DNA of 64,000 bases from Caballeronia megalochromosomata (GCA_001580565.1 LRBF01000218.1:1-64000); one strand, 5' to 3'. Counted from the stretch's first letter, positions 36,884 through 46,337 are shown. A program made the numbers and translations. Notes: generated by a model from the sequence alone, not told the origin.

Positions 36884-36920
36884 AAAAGCGCTGTTGGATG
36901 ATTCCAACAGCGCTTTTTTT
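36884..36920 (+). terminator. Strong terminator after the first ABC transporter operon
   Basis: A perfect 15-bp stem (36884-36898 with 36903-36917) with a four-base loop is followed by a T run. The 36670-36883 interval before it holds no gene I can support, and the part after it up to 37134 must contain the promoter of the next binding-protein gene. Confidence 0.92.
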
Positions 36921-37134
36921 ATTGCCCATCGATAATACGAATTAATCCCGCCAGCGCATTTTGGGCGGGTTTTCCCGAGCACTCCAAACCCTTCAAAACG
37001 CTTGCTGCGCCGCGGTTTCGTCCGCTAAACTGCATTTCCCGACCCGTTGGTCGGCGATTCAGAGCGGGCGCGAATCAACGGCATATTCGCAGGCAATTCT
37101 TCACGCAGAAACACGATTTACGGGGCGCAAATCA

Positions 37135-38301
37135 ATGAAGTTGGCTTTACGCGGCAAGACGGTCGCAATGGCTGTCGCGGCATTATCGGCAATATTCAGC
37201 AATCAGGTTCTGGCGGACGTGAAAATCGGCGTGACGGTCTCGGCGACGGGTCCGGCGGCGTCGCTCGGCATTCCGGAAAAGAACACCGTCGCGTTGTTGC
37301 CCAAGGAGATCGCGGGCCAGAAAGTGGAGTACATCGTCCTCGACGACGCCACCGATTCCACTCAGGCCGTGAAAAATGCGCGCAAGCTGACGAGCGAGGA
37401 TCACGTCGATGCGCTCATCGGTTCGACTGTCGTCCCCAGTTCGCTCGCGATGATCGACATCGCCGCTGAAACGCACACACCGATGATTTCCATGGCCGCA
37501 GCCGCGAGCATCGTCGAACCGATGGACAGCAAGCGCGCGTGGGTCTTCAAGACGCCGCAGAACGACATTCTGATGGCCACCGCGATCGCGCAGCACATGT
37601 CGAACCACGGCGTGAAGACGGTCGCGTTCATCGGCTTTTCCGACGCCTACGGCGAGAGCTGGTTCAGGGAATTCTCGAAGGCGGCCGATCTCGCGAAGCT
37701 GAAGATCGTCGCGAACGAGCGCTTTGCGCGCAACGATGCGTCGGTGACGGGTCAGGTGCTCAAGATGATGTCGCAGAACGCGGACGCGGTGCTGATCGCG
37801 GGCGCGGGCACGCCGGCCGCGCTGCCGCAGAAGACGCTCAAGGAGCGCGGCTACAAGGGCAAGATCTATCAGACGCACGGCGTCGCCAATAACGACTTCC
37901 TGCGCGTGTGCGGCAAGGATTGCGAAGGCACGTTCCTGCCGGCGGGTCCGTTGCTCGTCGCGGAGCAGTTGCCCGACAGCAATCCCGCGAAGCAGGCCGC
38001 GCTCACCTATAAGAAAGCGTATGAAGGTGCGAACGGCGCGGGGTCGGTGTCGACCTTCGGCGGTCACGCTTGGGACGCGGGCCTCATTCTGCAGCGCGCG
38101 ATTCCGATCGCGCTGAAGAAGGGTCAGCCGGGCACGCCGGCGTTTCGCGAAGCGTTGCGCGCGGCGATCGAAGAGACGAAGAACCTGCCCGCATCGCACG
38201 GTATTTTCAACATGAGCCCCAATGATCACGCCGGACTGGACCAGCGCGCGCGCGTGATGGTGGAGATCGCCGGCGGCAAGTGGAAACTCTCGGGCAACTG
38301 A
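37135..38301 (+). CDS. Periplasmic substrate-binding protein, first of two paralogues
   Basis: Protein of 388 residues. A signal peptide (about 1-27, ending NQVLAD) is followed by VKIGVTVSATGPAASLGIPEKN and the type I binding-protein fold. It closely resembles the next gene product over its whole length, including VFKTPQND, IAGAGTP and the Cys pair in RVCGKDCEG. The start is the ATG whose N-terminus gives a proper signal peptide; the open frame extends upstream without similarity. It is separated from its paralogue by a terminator, so it may be expressed alone at a high level. Confidence 0.9.
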   Translation: MKLALRGKTVAMAVAALSAIFSNQVLADVKIGVTVSATGPAASLGIPEKNTVALLPKEIAGQKVEYIVLDDATDSTQAVKNARKLTSEDHVDALIGSTVVPSSLAMIDIAAETHTPMISMAAAASIVEPMDSKRAWVFKTPQNDILMATAIAQHMSNHGVKTVAFIGFSDAYGESWFREFSKAADLAKLKIVANERFARNDASVTGQVLKMMSQNADAVLIAGAGTPAALPQKTLKERGYKGKIYQTHGVANNDFLRVCGKDCEGTFLPAGPLLVAEQLPDSNPAKQAALTYKKAYEGANGAGSVSTFGGHAWDAGLILQRAIPIALKKGQPGTPAFREALRAAIEETKNLPASHGIFNMSPNDHAGLDQRARVMVEIAGGKWKLSGN

Positions 38302-38333
38302 CGGGAATCGCATGTGAACTGATCCGGAGAACC

Positions 38334-38366
38334 AAGGCGCGTTAGCAACACAACGCGCCTTTTTTT
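38334..38366 (+). terminator. Terminator between the two binding-protein genes
   Basis: A 10-bp stem (38334-38343 with 38352-38361) with an eight-base loop is followed by a T run to 38366. Readthrough or a second promoter in the following 190 bases must serve the downstream genes. Confidence 0.85.
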
Positions 38367-38558
38367 CTGTGTAGTGCAGTCAGAACCTCGAAGCGAAGAA
38401 GAGGGCGCAACGGTCAGGGAAAACCAGCCTTGGCACGCAGTAACGCGGTAAATAGATTGGGGCGGCTCTTTGGTTAGCCCAGGGAAGCGGCATCGAAAAC
38501 AACTCGCAGCAGCGCATCGCAGGGTGCGCGAACCGCACGTCGCGTTTGGAGACAAGCA

Positions 38559-39731
38559 ATGAAAACAAAGAAGGCATGGATGAAGACAGGCATCGCGCTC
38601 GCCATCGCGGGCAGCGTGCTCGCAGGGGCGGGGGCGGCGTTCGCTCAGGTGAAGATCGGCGTGACGCTCTCGGCGACGGGACCGGCCGCATCGCTCGGGA
38701 TTCCCGAGAAAAATACTGTCGCGCTGCTGCCGAAGGAAATCGGCGGGAAGTCGGTCGAATGGATCGTGCTCGATGACGGCTCCGACACGAGCCGCGCCGT
38801 GCAGAACACGCGCAAGCTGATCGACGAAGATCACGTCGATGCGATCGTCGGTTCCACGGTGACGCCGAACTCGCTCGCGATGATCGATCCGGCCGCCGCC
38901 GGCAAGACGCCGATGATCTCGATGGCCGCGTCCGCCGCGATCATCTCCCCGATGGACGCCAAGAAGGCGTGGGTCTTCAAGACGCCGCAAAACGACGCGC
39001 TGATGGCCGACGCAATCGCGAGCTACATGGAGAAGCACGGCGTGAAGACGGTGGGCTTCATCGGTTTCGCGGATGCCTACGGCGACGGCTGGTACAACGT
39101 GTTCAACACGGCGGCCGCCGCGCACAAGCTGAAGATCGTCGCGAACGAGCGCTATAACCGTACGGACACGTCCGTGACCGGCCAGGTATTGAAGACGATG
39201 GGCGCGAATCCGGACGCGGTGCTGATCGCGGGCGCGGGCACGCCGTCCGCGCTGCCGGCGAAGGCGCTTAAGGAGCGCGGCTACAAGGGCAAGGTCTACC
39301 AGACGCACGGCGTCGCCAACAACGATTTCCTGCGCGTGTGCGGCAAGGACTGCGAGGGCGAGATTCTGCCCGCGGGCCCGGTGCTCGTGACCGAGCAGTT
39401 GCCGGACAGCAATCCGGTGAAGAAGTCGTCGGCTGCCTACAAGGAAGCGTATGAGAAGGCGTACGGCGCGGGTTCGCTGTCGACCTTCGGCGGTCATGCA
39501 TGGGATGCGGGCCAGATGCTCCAGCGCGCGATTCCCGAGGCGTTGAAGAAGGGCCGGCCGGGCACGCCGGAATTCCGCGAAGCGCTGCGCGCGGCGCTGG
39601 AAAACCTGAAGGACCTGCCGGTGTCGCACGGCATCATGAACATGACGCCGACCGATCACAACGGCTTCGACAATCGCGCACGCGTGATGGTGCAGATCGT
39701 CGACGGCAAGTGGAAGTTGCTGAACGACTGA
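38559..39731 (+). CDS. Periplasmic substrate-binding protein, second paralogue
   Basis: Protein of 390 residues. A signal peptide (about 1-29, ending GAAFAQ) precedes the same fold as the upstream protein. Most of the sequence is shared, with differences concentrated in stretches such as NTAAAAHKLK and in the ligand-lobe loops. The pair presumably extends the substrate range of one transporter, as LivJ and LivK do in E. coli. GGAGACAAGCA precedes the ATG. The ligand is unknown; aromatic acids or amino acids are possible. Confidence 0.9.
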   Translation: MKTKKAWMKTGIALAIAGSVLAGAGAAFAQVKIGVTLSATGPAASLGIPEKNTVALLPKEIGGKSVEWIVLDDGSDTSRAVQNTRKLIDEDHVDAIVGSTVTPNSLAMIDPAAAGKTPMISMAASAAIISPMDAKKAWVFKTPQNDALMADAIASYMEKHGVKTVGFIGFADAYGDGWYNVFNTAAAAHKLKIVANERYNRTDTSVTGQVLKTMGANPDAVLIAGAGTPSALPAKALKERGYKGKVYQTHGVANNDFLRVCGKDCEGEILPAGPVLVTEQLPDSNPVKKSSAAYKEAYEKAYGAGSLSTFGGHAWDAGQMLQRAIPEALKKGRPGTPEFREALRAALENLKDLPVSHGIMNMTPTDHNGFDNRARVMVQIVDGKWKLLND

Positions 39732-39786
39732 GCTTGAGAGGACGCGCTGTGTCGCGCGTTCGCGTGTCTTAATTTCAAGATGAACG

Positions 39787-39816
39787 AGCGGCGCACCGGC
39801 AACGGCGCGCCGCTTT
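39787..39816 (+). terminator. Weak hairpin between the binding protein and permease genes
   Basis: An 8-bp GC-rich stem (39787-39794 with 39807-39814) is followed by only three T. It may trim 3' ends or partly terminate, so that the binding protein is made in excess over the membrane subunits. Confidence 0.4.
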
Positions 39817-39877
39817 GACCATGGTCCGGCGGCCGTTCGTTCGCCGCCTGTTCCGGAAGAAGCTCCGAAGAGGAAGT

Positions 39878-40933
39878 ATGGACTTATCGATTGCGGCGAT
39901 CCTCGCGCAGGACGGGATCACCACGGGTGCGATCTATGCATTGCTCGCGCTCGCCCTGGTGCTCGTGTTCTCCGTGACACGCGTCATTTTCATTCCGCAG
40001 GGCGAGTTCGTCGCGTATGGCGCGCTCACATTGGCCGCGCTGCAAACGCAGAAGCTGCCCGCGACCTGTTATCTGCTCATCGCGATGGGCGTCGGCTGTT
40101 TCGTCGCCGAACTGGCCGGTATCGTTCGGCATCCTTCGCGATATCACCAGATCGGACGTTTGCTCGCGGTTCTGGCGGGCAAGTATCTGCTGTTTCCCGT
40201 CGCGGTCTGGGGCATCACGCAAGCGGCCTTCGCACAGCCTTTGCCGATGGTCGCGCAGATCGCGCTGACGCTTCTGATCGTCGTGCCGATGGGACCGTTC
40301 GTTTATCGACTCGCCTATGAGCCGATAGCGGAGGCGAGCACGCTGTTGCTGCTGATCGTCGCAGTCGCGGTGCACTTCGCGATGGTTGGCCTAGGGCTCG
40401 TGATGTTCGGCGCCGAAGGCTCGCGCACGACGGCGTTCTCCGATGCCACATTCAATCTCGGCAGCGTGTCGATCTCCGGGCAGAGCGTGTGGGTCGTCGG
40501 CACGGCTGTCGTGCTGATCGCCGCGCTGTACTTCTACTTCGATCGCACGATCTCGGGCAAGGCCTTGCGCGCGACCTCGGTGAACCGGTTGGGCGCGCGG
40601 CTCGTGGGCATCGGCACGACGCAGGCGGGCCGTCTCGCGTTCACGCTCGCGGCGGCTCTGGGCGCGCTGTGCGGCGTGCTCGTAGCGCCGATCACGACCA
40701 TCTACTACGACTCGGGCTTCCTGATTGGTCTTAAAGGGTTCGTCGGTGCGATCGTGGGTGGTCTGGTGAGCTATCCGCTCGCGGCGGCCGGGTCGCTGCT
40801 CGTGGGTCTGCTCGAATCGTATTCGTCGTTCTGGGCGAGCGCGTACAAGGAGGTGATCGTCTTCACCTTGATTATTCCGGTCCTGCTGTGGCGCAGCCTG
40901 GCGAGCCCGCATTCGGATGAGGACGAGGAGTAA
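39878..40933 (+). CDS. livH: Branched-chain-type ABC permease LivH, long form
   Basis: Protein of 351 residues, some 55 longer than the LivH at 34814. The N-terminal part ([34 protein letters not shown]) and C-terminal part ([28 protein letters not shown]) match LivH. The extra length lies around residues 60-115, with additional hydrophobic segments ([30 protein letters not shown]). I use the ATG after AGGAAG. The LivM-LivG fusion gene follows four bases after its stop. Confidence 0.9.
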   Translation: MDLSIAAILAQDGITTGAIYALLALALVLVFSVTRVIFIPQGEFVAYGALTLAALQTQKLPATCYLLIAMGVGCFVAELAGIVRHPSRYHQIGRLLAVLAGKYLLFPVAVWGITQAAFAQPLPMVAQIALTLLIVVPMGPFVYRLAYEPIAEASTLLLLIVAVAVHFAMVGLGLVMFGAEGSRTTAFSDATFNLGSVSISGQSVWVVGTAVVLIAALYFYFDRTISGKALRATSVNRLGARLVGIGTTQAGRLAFTLAAALGALCGVLVAPITTIYYDSGFLIGLKGFVGAIVGGLVSYPLAAAGSLLVGLLESYSSFWASAYKEVIVFTLIIPVLLWRSLASPHSDEDEE

Positions 40934-40937
40934 GTCG

Positions 40938-42710
40938 ATGAAATACCGTTCTTTTTGGATCTTTTTGTTGATCGTCTTCGCGCTGCCGATACTGCCCGGA
41001 CCGGTCGCCGTGCCTGAGTACTGGATTACGCTGCTGAATTACATCGGGCTGTATTCGATCGTCGCGATCGGACTCGTGCTGCTGACCGGCATCGGCGGGA
41101 TGACGAGCTTCGGGCAGGCCGCGTTCGTCGGCGTGGGCGCGTATGCGACGGCTTTCCTGACGACGCGCTACGGCGTCTCCCCGTGGCTCGCGCTGATCGC
41201 GGGCGTAGTGCTGACGGCGTTTATCGCGCTGCTGCTCGGCCTCATCACGATGCGGCTCTCCGGGCATTTCCTGCCGCTCGGGACGATCGCGTGGGGACTG
41301 TCGCTGTTTTATCTGTTCGGCAACATGGAGTTGCTCGGCAAGTACGACGGCATCAACGGCATTCCCGTGCTCAACGTGTTCGGCTGGGCGCTCGAATCGG
41401 GCCGCAGCATCTATTACCTGATCTGGGTCGTGGTGTTGCTCGCGGTGATTTCTGTTCAGAATTTGCTTAATAGCCGACCGGGCCGTGCGATTCGCGCGCT
41501 GCGCGGCGGCGGCACGATGGCCGAGGCGATGGGCGTCAACACCGCCTGGATGCGCGTGGTCATCTTCGTCTACGCGGCGGTTCTGGCGGCCATTTCCGGC
41601 TTTCTCTACGCCCATTTGCAGCGGGCAGTGAACCCGACGCCGTTCGGTCTGAATCACGGCATCGAATTCCTGTTCATGGCGGTGGTCGGCGGCGTCTCGC
41701 ATGTCTGGGGTGCGATACTCGGCGCGACGATCCTCACCGTTCTGCAGGACTATCTGCAGACGCTTCTGCCCAAGCTCATTGGCGCGAACGGAAATTTTGA
41801 GGTCATCGTGTTCGGCGTCGTCATGGTGCTGCTGCTGCAATACGCGCGGCACGGCGTGTGGCCCTTCGTGGCGCGCCTCTTTCCGCGTGGACCGCGCGCA
41901 CACGTTCCGGATCATGGCGATGCTTTGCCGCAGCGCAGCAAGCCGGCAGCGGGCGAGCGCTTGCTGGTCGTCGAGAAGGCGCGCAAGCAGTTCGGTGGAC
42001 TTGTCGCGGTCAACGATGTGAGCTTCGAGGTGAAAGCCGGCGAGATCATCGGTCTTATCGGACCGAACGGCGCGGGGAAATCCACAACCTTCAATCTCGT
42101 GACAGGCGTGCTTCAGGCGACGAGCGGAGCGATCAGTTTCCACGGCGAGCGCATCGAGAAGCTGACGTCACGTGAAATCGTCAAGCGCGGCATCGGTCGG
42201 ACGTTTCAGCACGTCAAGATGCTGCCCGGGATGAGCGTGCTGGAGAACGTCGCCATCGGTGCGCATTTGCGTGGCAATACGGGTGTCTGGCGCAGTGTTG
42301 TGCGATTGAATGCAGCGGAGGAAGCGCGATTGATGGCCGAGGCCGCTAAGCAGATCAAACGCGTCGGTCTCGAGAAGCATATCTACAGCGAAGCGGGCAG
42401 CCTCGCGCTGGGACAGCAACGGATTCTCGAAATCGCGCGGGCGCTATGCTGCGATCCGACATTGCTTCTGCTGGACGAACCCGCAGCCGGTTTGCGTTAC
42501 CAAGAAAAGTTACAGTTGGCCGATTTGCTGCGAAAGCTCCGCGCCGAAGGGATGAGCATTCTTCTCGTCGAGCACGACATGGACTTTGTGATGAATCTCA
42601 CGGATCGGCTCGTGGTGATGGAGTTCGGCACGAAGATCGCGGAAGGCTTGCCGACAGATGTTCAGAAAGATCCAGCGGTTCTCGAAGCATATCTGGGCGG
42701 GGTGGAGTGA
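40938..42710 (+). CDS. LivM-LivG fusion: ABC permease joined to ATPase
   Basis: Protein of 590 residues. Residues 1-315 are a LivM permease (GGMTSFGQAAFVGVGAYA, then the loop ALRGGGTMAEAMGVNTAWMR). After a short linker (about 316-340, RGPRAHVPDHGDALPQRSK), residues 341-590 are a LivG ATPase with Walker A GPNGAGKS (375-382), a signature reading LALGQQRILEIAR, Walker B LLLLDEPAAGL and switch His VEHDMD. I see no stop or frameshift in between. It provides one membrane half and one ATPase half of the transporter, and ends in a TGATG overlap with livF. Confidence 0.93.
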   Translation: MKYRSFWIFLLIVFALPILPGPVAVPEYWITLLNYIGLYSIVAIGLVLLTGIGGMTSFGQAAFVGVGAYATAFLTTRYGVSPWLALIAGVVLTAFIALLLGLITMRLSGHFLPLGTIAWGLSLFYLFGNMELLGKYDGINGIPVLNVFGWALESGRSIYYLIWVVVLLAVISVQNLLNSRPGRAIRALRGGGTMAEAMGVNTAWMRVVIFVYAAVLAAISGFLYAHLQRAVNPTPFGLNHGIEFLFMAVVGGVSHVWGAILGATILTVLQDYLQTLLPKLIGANGNFEVIVFGVVMVLLLQYARHGVWPFVARLFPRGPRAHVPDHGDALPQRSKPAAGERLLVVEKARKQFGGLVAVNDVSFEVKAGEIIGLIGPNGAGKSTTFNLVTGVLQATSGAISFHGERIEKLTSREIVKRGIGRTFQHVKMLPGMSVLENVAIGAHLRGNTGVWRSVVRLNAAEEARLMAEAAKQIKRVGLEKHIYSEAGSLALGQQRILEIARALCCDPTLLLLDEPAAGLRYQEKLQLADLLRKLRAEGMSILLVEHDMDFVMNLTDRLVVMEFGTKIAEGLPTDVQKDPAVLEAYLGGVE

Positions 42711-43477
42711 TGGCGAAGGAATCGAACGCGGTTGAAAATCCGATCTTGGAAGTGAACGCCTTGTCCGTGCGCTACGGCAAAGTCGAAGCGTTGCACGATG
42801 GCAAGCTCACGGTCGGAGCAGGGCAGATCGTTTCGGTGATCGGGCCGAACGGCGCGGGTAAATCGACGCTGCTCAATGCGATCATGGGCGCATTGCCACA
42901 AACGGGACATGCGAAGGGCGTCGTGCGATGCCTCGGCGAGGATGTGTCCGCGATGGCTATCGAGCGCCGTGTTTCACGTGGAATGTGCCTTGTGCCGGAG
43001 AAGCGCGAGCTGTTTGCAACGATGACGGTGGAAGACAATCTCGTGCTCGGCGCCTATCGTCGCAAGAAGGCGGGCGAGCGGAATTTCCTCGATCAGCTCG
43101 ATCATGTTTTCGAGCTTTTCCCGCGTCTGAAAGAGCGACGGAAGCAGGCGGCGGGAACGCTGTCGGGCGGAGAGCGGCAGATGCTCGCCGTCGGCCGTGC
43201 TTTAATGGGAAAGCCGCAACTCCTCATGCTGGATGAGCCGAGCCTCGGGCTCGCGCCGCTGATCGTGAAAGAGATTTTTCACATTATTAGCGCGCTGCGG
43301 CAGACAGGGGTGGCAACGTTGTTGATCGAGCAGAACGCGCGGGCCGCGCTGCAGATTTCAGACTACGGCTATGTCCTTGAGACCGGCGAGTTTGCATTGG
43401 AAGGAAACGCGGATGCGCTTCAGCACAATCCGCAAGTCATCGAGACTTATCTGGGCTTGACGAAAAAAGTCGCATAA
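42710..43477 (+). CDS. livF: Branched-chain-type ABC transporter ATPase LivF
   Basis: Protein of 255 residues: Walker A GPNGAGKS, signature LSGGERQMLAVGR, Walker B LLMLDEPSLG, and LIEQNA in the switch position (Gln is normal in LivF). It completes the second transporter: two binding proteins, LivH, LivM-LivG and LivF. The start ATG overlaps the stop of the fusion gene by one base. A degenerate parS-like sequence lies within it at 42970-42985, and a perfect parS lies 31 bases after its stop. Confidence 0.93.
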   Translation: MAKESNAVENPILEVNALSVRYGKVEALHDGKLTVGAGQIVSVIGPNGAGKSTLLNAIMGALPQTGHAKGVVRCLGEDVSAMAIERRVSRGMCLVPEKRELFATMTVEDNLVLGAYRRKKAGERNFLDQLDHVFELFPRLKERRKQAAGTLSGGERQMLAVGRALMGKPQLLMLDEPSLGLAPLIVKEIFHIISALRQTGVATLLIEQNARAALQISDYGYVLETGEFALEGNADALQHNPQVIETYLGLTKKVA

Positions 43478-43501
43478 GCGCGACACTCGCGGCGAATTTG
43501 G

Positions 43502-43536
43502 ATGGCGTGTTTCACGTGAAACACGCCATTTTTTTC
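43502..43536 (+). terminator. Perfect 28-base palindrome with T tract, containing parS
   Basis: Positions 43502-43529 form an uninterrupted perfect palindrome followed by a T run (43529-43535), terminator-like for the liv operon. Its core 43508-43523 is TGTTTCACGTGAAACA, a perfect parS site. With no unpaired loop the RNA hairpin must open a few central bases. Confidence 0.7.
43508..43523. other. parS: parS centromere site 1
   Basis: TGTTTCACGTGAAACA matches the widely conserved chromosomal ParB-binding consensus in all 16 positions. It lies in the livF-mnmG intergenic region, 3.7 kb from parB. ParB loads here, and ParA then drives origin segregation. Confidence 0.95.
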
Positions 43537-43578
43537 GTCTTCGGCCGATCGGTCGAATTCGAGGAAGGGAGATTCCGT

Positions 43579-43584
43579 TATAAT
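43579..43584 (+). promoter_or_regulatory. Possible -10 element for the mnmG-rsmG genes
   Basis: A perfect TATAAT lies 50 bases before the mnmG ATG. I see no good -35 at 16-18 bases upstream, and the site lies about 55 bases from parS, so ParB spreading could affect it. Confidence 0.45.
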
Positions 43585-43633
43585 TCAAAGCTATTCCTTC
43601 TTCAGGTTCGTGTCGTTCGCACACGAGATCTCA

Positions 43634-45598
43634 ATGCTTTATCCCACAGAATTTGATGTGATCGTCGTTGGTGGCGGTCACGCCGGCACCGAGGCCGCGC
43701 TTGCCGCTGCTCGTATGGGCCGTAAAACGCTGCTTTTGACCCATAACATCGAGACGCTGGGTCAGATGAGCTGCAATCCGTCGATCGGCGGGATCGGCAA
43801 AGGCCATCTCGTCAAGGAGGTGGACGCCCTCGGCGGCGCAATGGCGGCCGCCACGGATGAGTCAGGCATCCAGTTCCGCATTCTCAACTCATCGAAAGGA
43901 CCAGCGGTTCGGGCGACGCGCGCGCAGGCGGACCGTATCCTGTACAAGCAGGCGATCCGTCATCGGCTCGAAAATCAGCCGAATCTGTGGCTGTTTCAGC
44001 AAGCGGTCGATGATTTGATGATCGAGGGCGATCGTGTCGTGGGCGCGGTGACCCAGGTCGGCCTTCGCTTTCGCTCCCGCGCGGTCGTATTGACCGCCGG
44101 CACGTTCCTGGATGGCAAGATACACGTCGGCCTGAATAACTATGTCGGCGGGCGGGCGGGCGATCCCGCCGCGGTGTCGCTTTCGGCGCGTCTCAAGGAG
44201 CTGAAGCTACCCCAAGGCCGGCTCAAGACCGGCACGCCACCGCGTATCGATGGTCGCACGATCGATTTTTCCAAGCTCGAAGAGCAACCGGGCGATCTCG
44301 ATCCGATTCCGGTGTTCTCGTTCCTTGGTCGAGTGGAGCAGCATCCGCGTCAGGTGCCGTGCTGGGTCACGCATACGAATGCGCAGACGCACGACATCAT
44401 CCGTTCCGGGCTTGATCGTTCGCCAATGTATACGGGTGTGATTGAAGGCGTGGGCCCGCGCTATTGCCCGTCGATTGAGGACAAGATTCATCGTTTTGCT
44501 TCCAAAGATGCGCACCAGATCTTCCTGGAGCCGGAAGGATTGACGACAAATGAGTTCTATCCGAACGGCATTTCCACGAGCCTCCCGTTTGACGTCCAGT
44601 TGAATCTCGTTCGCTCGATGCGCGGCCTCGAGCACGCGCATATCCTGCGGCCGGGCTACGCCATCGAATACGACTATTTCGATCCGCGCGCGCTGAAGGC
44701 TTCGCTCGAAACGAAGGCGATCTACGGGTTGTTCTTCGCTGGCCAGATTAACGGCACAACGGGTTACGAAGAGGCGGCTGCGCAGGGATTGCTGGCGGGT
44801 ATCAACGCTGGTCTGCAAACACAAGAGAAAGAAGCCTGGTCGCCGCGCCGCGACGAAGCGTATTTGGGCGTTCTCGTGGACGATCTCGTGACGCGCGGCG
44901 TGTCGGAGCCGTATCGGATGTTCACGAGCCGCGCCGAATATCGCCTTTCGCTGCGCGAAGACAACGCGGATATGCGTCTGACGGAGATCGGACGCGAGTT
45001 GGGGGTGATCGACGACGTCCGCTGGGATGCATTCAGCCGCAAGCGCGATGCTGTTTCACGTGAAACACAGCGCCTTCGCTCGACGTGGGTCAATCCGAAG
45101 ACCTTGTCAGCGGAAGAGGCGACCGCGTTGCTGGGTAAGCCGATCGATCACGAATATAGTCTTGCCGATCTGCTGCGACGCCCCGGTGTTTCTTACGACG
45201 GAATCTGCGCGCTCCGCGCTGGCGCCTGCAGCCCCGAAGCGCCGCTTGCGGAAGATCCGGTTCTGCTCCACCAGATCAAGGAGCAGATCGAGATCGGTGT
45301 GAAGTACCAAGGGTATATCGACCGGCAGGCGGACGAAATCGAACGGAACGGCGCGCAGGAAAACACGCGGCTGCCGGAAGGCATCGACTACAACGAGGTC
45401 CGTGGTTTGTCCTTCGAGGCTCGTCAGAAGCTGACTCAGCATCGCCCGGAGACAATCGGGCAGGCTTCGCGCATCTCTGGCATCACTCCGGCTGCGATTT
45501 CGCTTCTGATGGTCCATCTGAAGCGCGGCGCGGGTCGTCGTGGCCGCAATTCGACCGGCGAAGATTCGGCAACCGCCAACCCGACGGCGGTTCAATGA
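43634..45598 (+). CDS. mnmG: MnmG, tRNA uridine-34 carboxymethylaminomethyl modification enzyme
   Basis: Protein of 654 residues. The FAD motif [19 protein letters not shown] is at the N-terminus, followed by the signatures [17 protein letters not shown] and [12 protein letters not shown] (family motif region), a second Rossmann part, and the C-terminal helical domain. With MnmE it makes the cmnm5 group at the tRNA wobble uridine, the substrate for MnmC's oxidoreductase. I start at [15 protein letters not shown], matching the family. A perfect parS site sits inside the coding sequence. The stop overlaps rsmG (ATGA). Confidence 0.97.
   Translation: MLYPTEFDVIVVGGGHAGTEAALAAARMGRKTLLLTHNIETLGQMSCNPSIGGIGKGHLVKEVDALGGAMAAATDESGIQFRILNSSKGPAVRATRAQADRILYKQAIRHRLENQPNLWLFQQAVDDLMIEGDRVVGAVTQVGLRFRSRAVVLTAGTFLDGKIHVGLNNYVGGRAGDPAAVSLSARLKELKLPQGRLKTGTPPRIDGRTIDFSKLEEQPGDLDPIPVFSFLGRVEQHPRQVPCWVTHTNAQTHDIIRSGLDRSPMYTGVIEGVGPRYCPSIEDKIHRFASKDAHQIFLEPEGLTTNEFYPNGISTSLPFDVQLNLVRSMRGLEHAHILRPGYAIEYDYFDPRALKASLETKAIYGLFFAGQINGTTGYEEAAAQGLLAGINAGLQTQEKEAWSPRRDEAYLGVLVDDLVTRGVSEPYRMFTSRAEYRLSLREDNADMRLTEIGRELGVIDDVRWDAFSRKRDAVSRETQRLRSTWVNPKTLSAEEATALLGKPIDHEYSLADLLRRPGVSYDGICALRAGACSPEAPLAEDPVLLHQIKEQIEIGVKYQGYIDRQADEIERNGAQENTRLPEGIDYNEVRGLSFEARQKLTQHRPETIGQASRISGITPAAISLLMVHLKRGAGRRGRNSTGEDSATANPTAVQ
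45052..45067. other. parS: parS centromere site 2, inside mnmG
   Basis: A second perfect TGTTTCACGTGAAACA lies within the mnmG reading frame (codons for AVSRETQ), so the site is kept despite coding constraint. It is 1.54 kb from site 1 and 2.1 kb before parB. Confidence 0.95.
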
Positions 45599-46260
45599 CG
45601 GAGCGCAACTTATCCCTGGCGACGACGCTCGAAAAGGGCGTCGCCGAACTCGGCCTTGCGCTGTCGTCCTCGCAAATTCAGAAGCTTCTCGATTACGTCG
45701 CGCTGCTCGGCAAGTGGAACTCGGTGTATAACCTGACGGCGATCCGCGACCCGCAGCAGATGCTCATTCAGCACATCCTGGATTCGCTCGCGATCGTTCC
45801 GGCGGTATCTGCGCGTAAACCGGCGACCGCACTGGACGTCGGATCGGGAGGCGGTTTACCCGGCATCGTCCTGGCGATTGCACTGCCGGAGTTGCGGGTC
45901 ACGCTGAACGACATCGTTCATAAGAAAACGGCCTTTCAGTCGCAGGCGAAAGTGCAGTTGGGTCTGAACAATTTGTCCGTTGTGACTGGCCGCGTCGAAA
46001 GTTTACGCCCAGGCGTCGAAGTGCCAGGAAAATTCGATGTAATCGTGTCGCGCGCATTCGCAGAGCTCTCCGATTTCGTTACACTTGCGCGTCATCTGGT
46101 TGCCGACGATGGACGGATTCTGGCGATGAAGGGCGTGAAGCCCGATGCCGAAGCCGCGCGCGTGCCGGCGGGCGCCACAGTGCTTGGCATCGAGCGCCTG
46201 AACGTGCCGATGCTCGACGCGGAGCGGCATCTCGTCGAAATTGCCGTCGCGCCGACGTGA
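45595..46260 (+). CDS. rsmG: RsmG, 16S rRNA guanine-527 N7-methyltransferase
   Basis: Protein of 221 residues. The SAM-binding motif is [17 protein letters not shown], followed by an HKKTAF motif typical of RsmG (here [10 protein letters not shown]) and [11 protein letters not shown]. It methylates G527 of 16S rRNA, and its loss gives low-level streptomycin resistance in other bacteria. The gene overlaps mnmG and precedes parA by 77 bases, the conserved gidA-gidB-parAB order. Confidence 0.96.
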   Translation: MTERNLSLATTLEKGVAELGLALSSSQIQKLLDYVALLGKWNSVYNLTAIRDPQQMLIQHILDSLAIVPAVSARKPATALDVGSGGGLPGIVLAIALPELRVTLNDIVHKKTAFQSQAKVQLGLNNLSVVTGRVESLRPGVEVPGKFDVIVSRAFAELSDFVTLARHLVADDGRILAMKGVKPDAEAARVPAGATVLGIERLNVPMLDAERHLVEIAVAPT

Positions 46261-46337
46261 CGGTCCGCCGTGCGGATTCCATCCGGTATTCCAGCCACGC
46301 TGATCTTCTGACAGCGAAGAAACGAGGACACTAAACG

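Noticed and set aside
42166-42181. Sequence GTCACGTGAAAT in the LivM-LivG gene resembling parS
   Set aside because: Only the CACGTGAAA half matches; the left arm differs at four of five positions, so it is not a credible ParB site.
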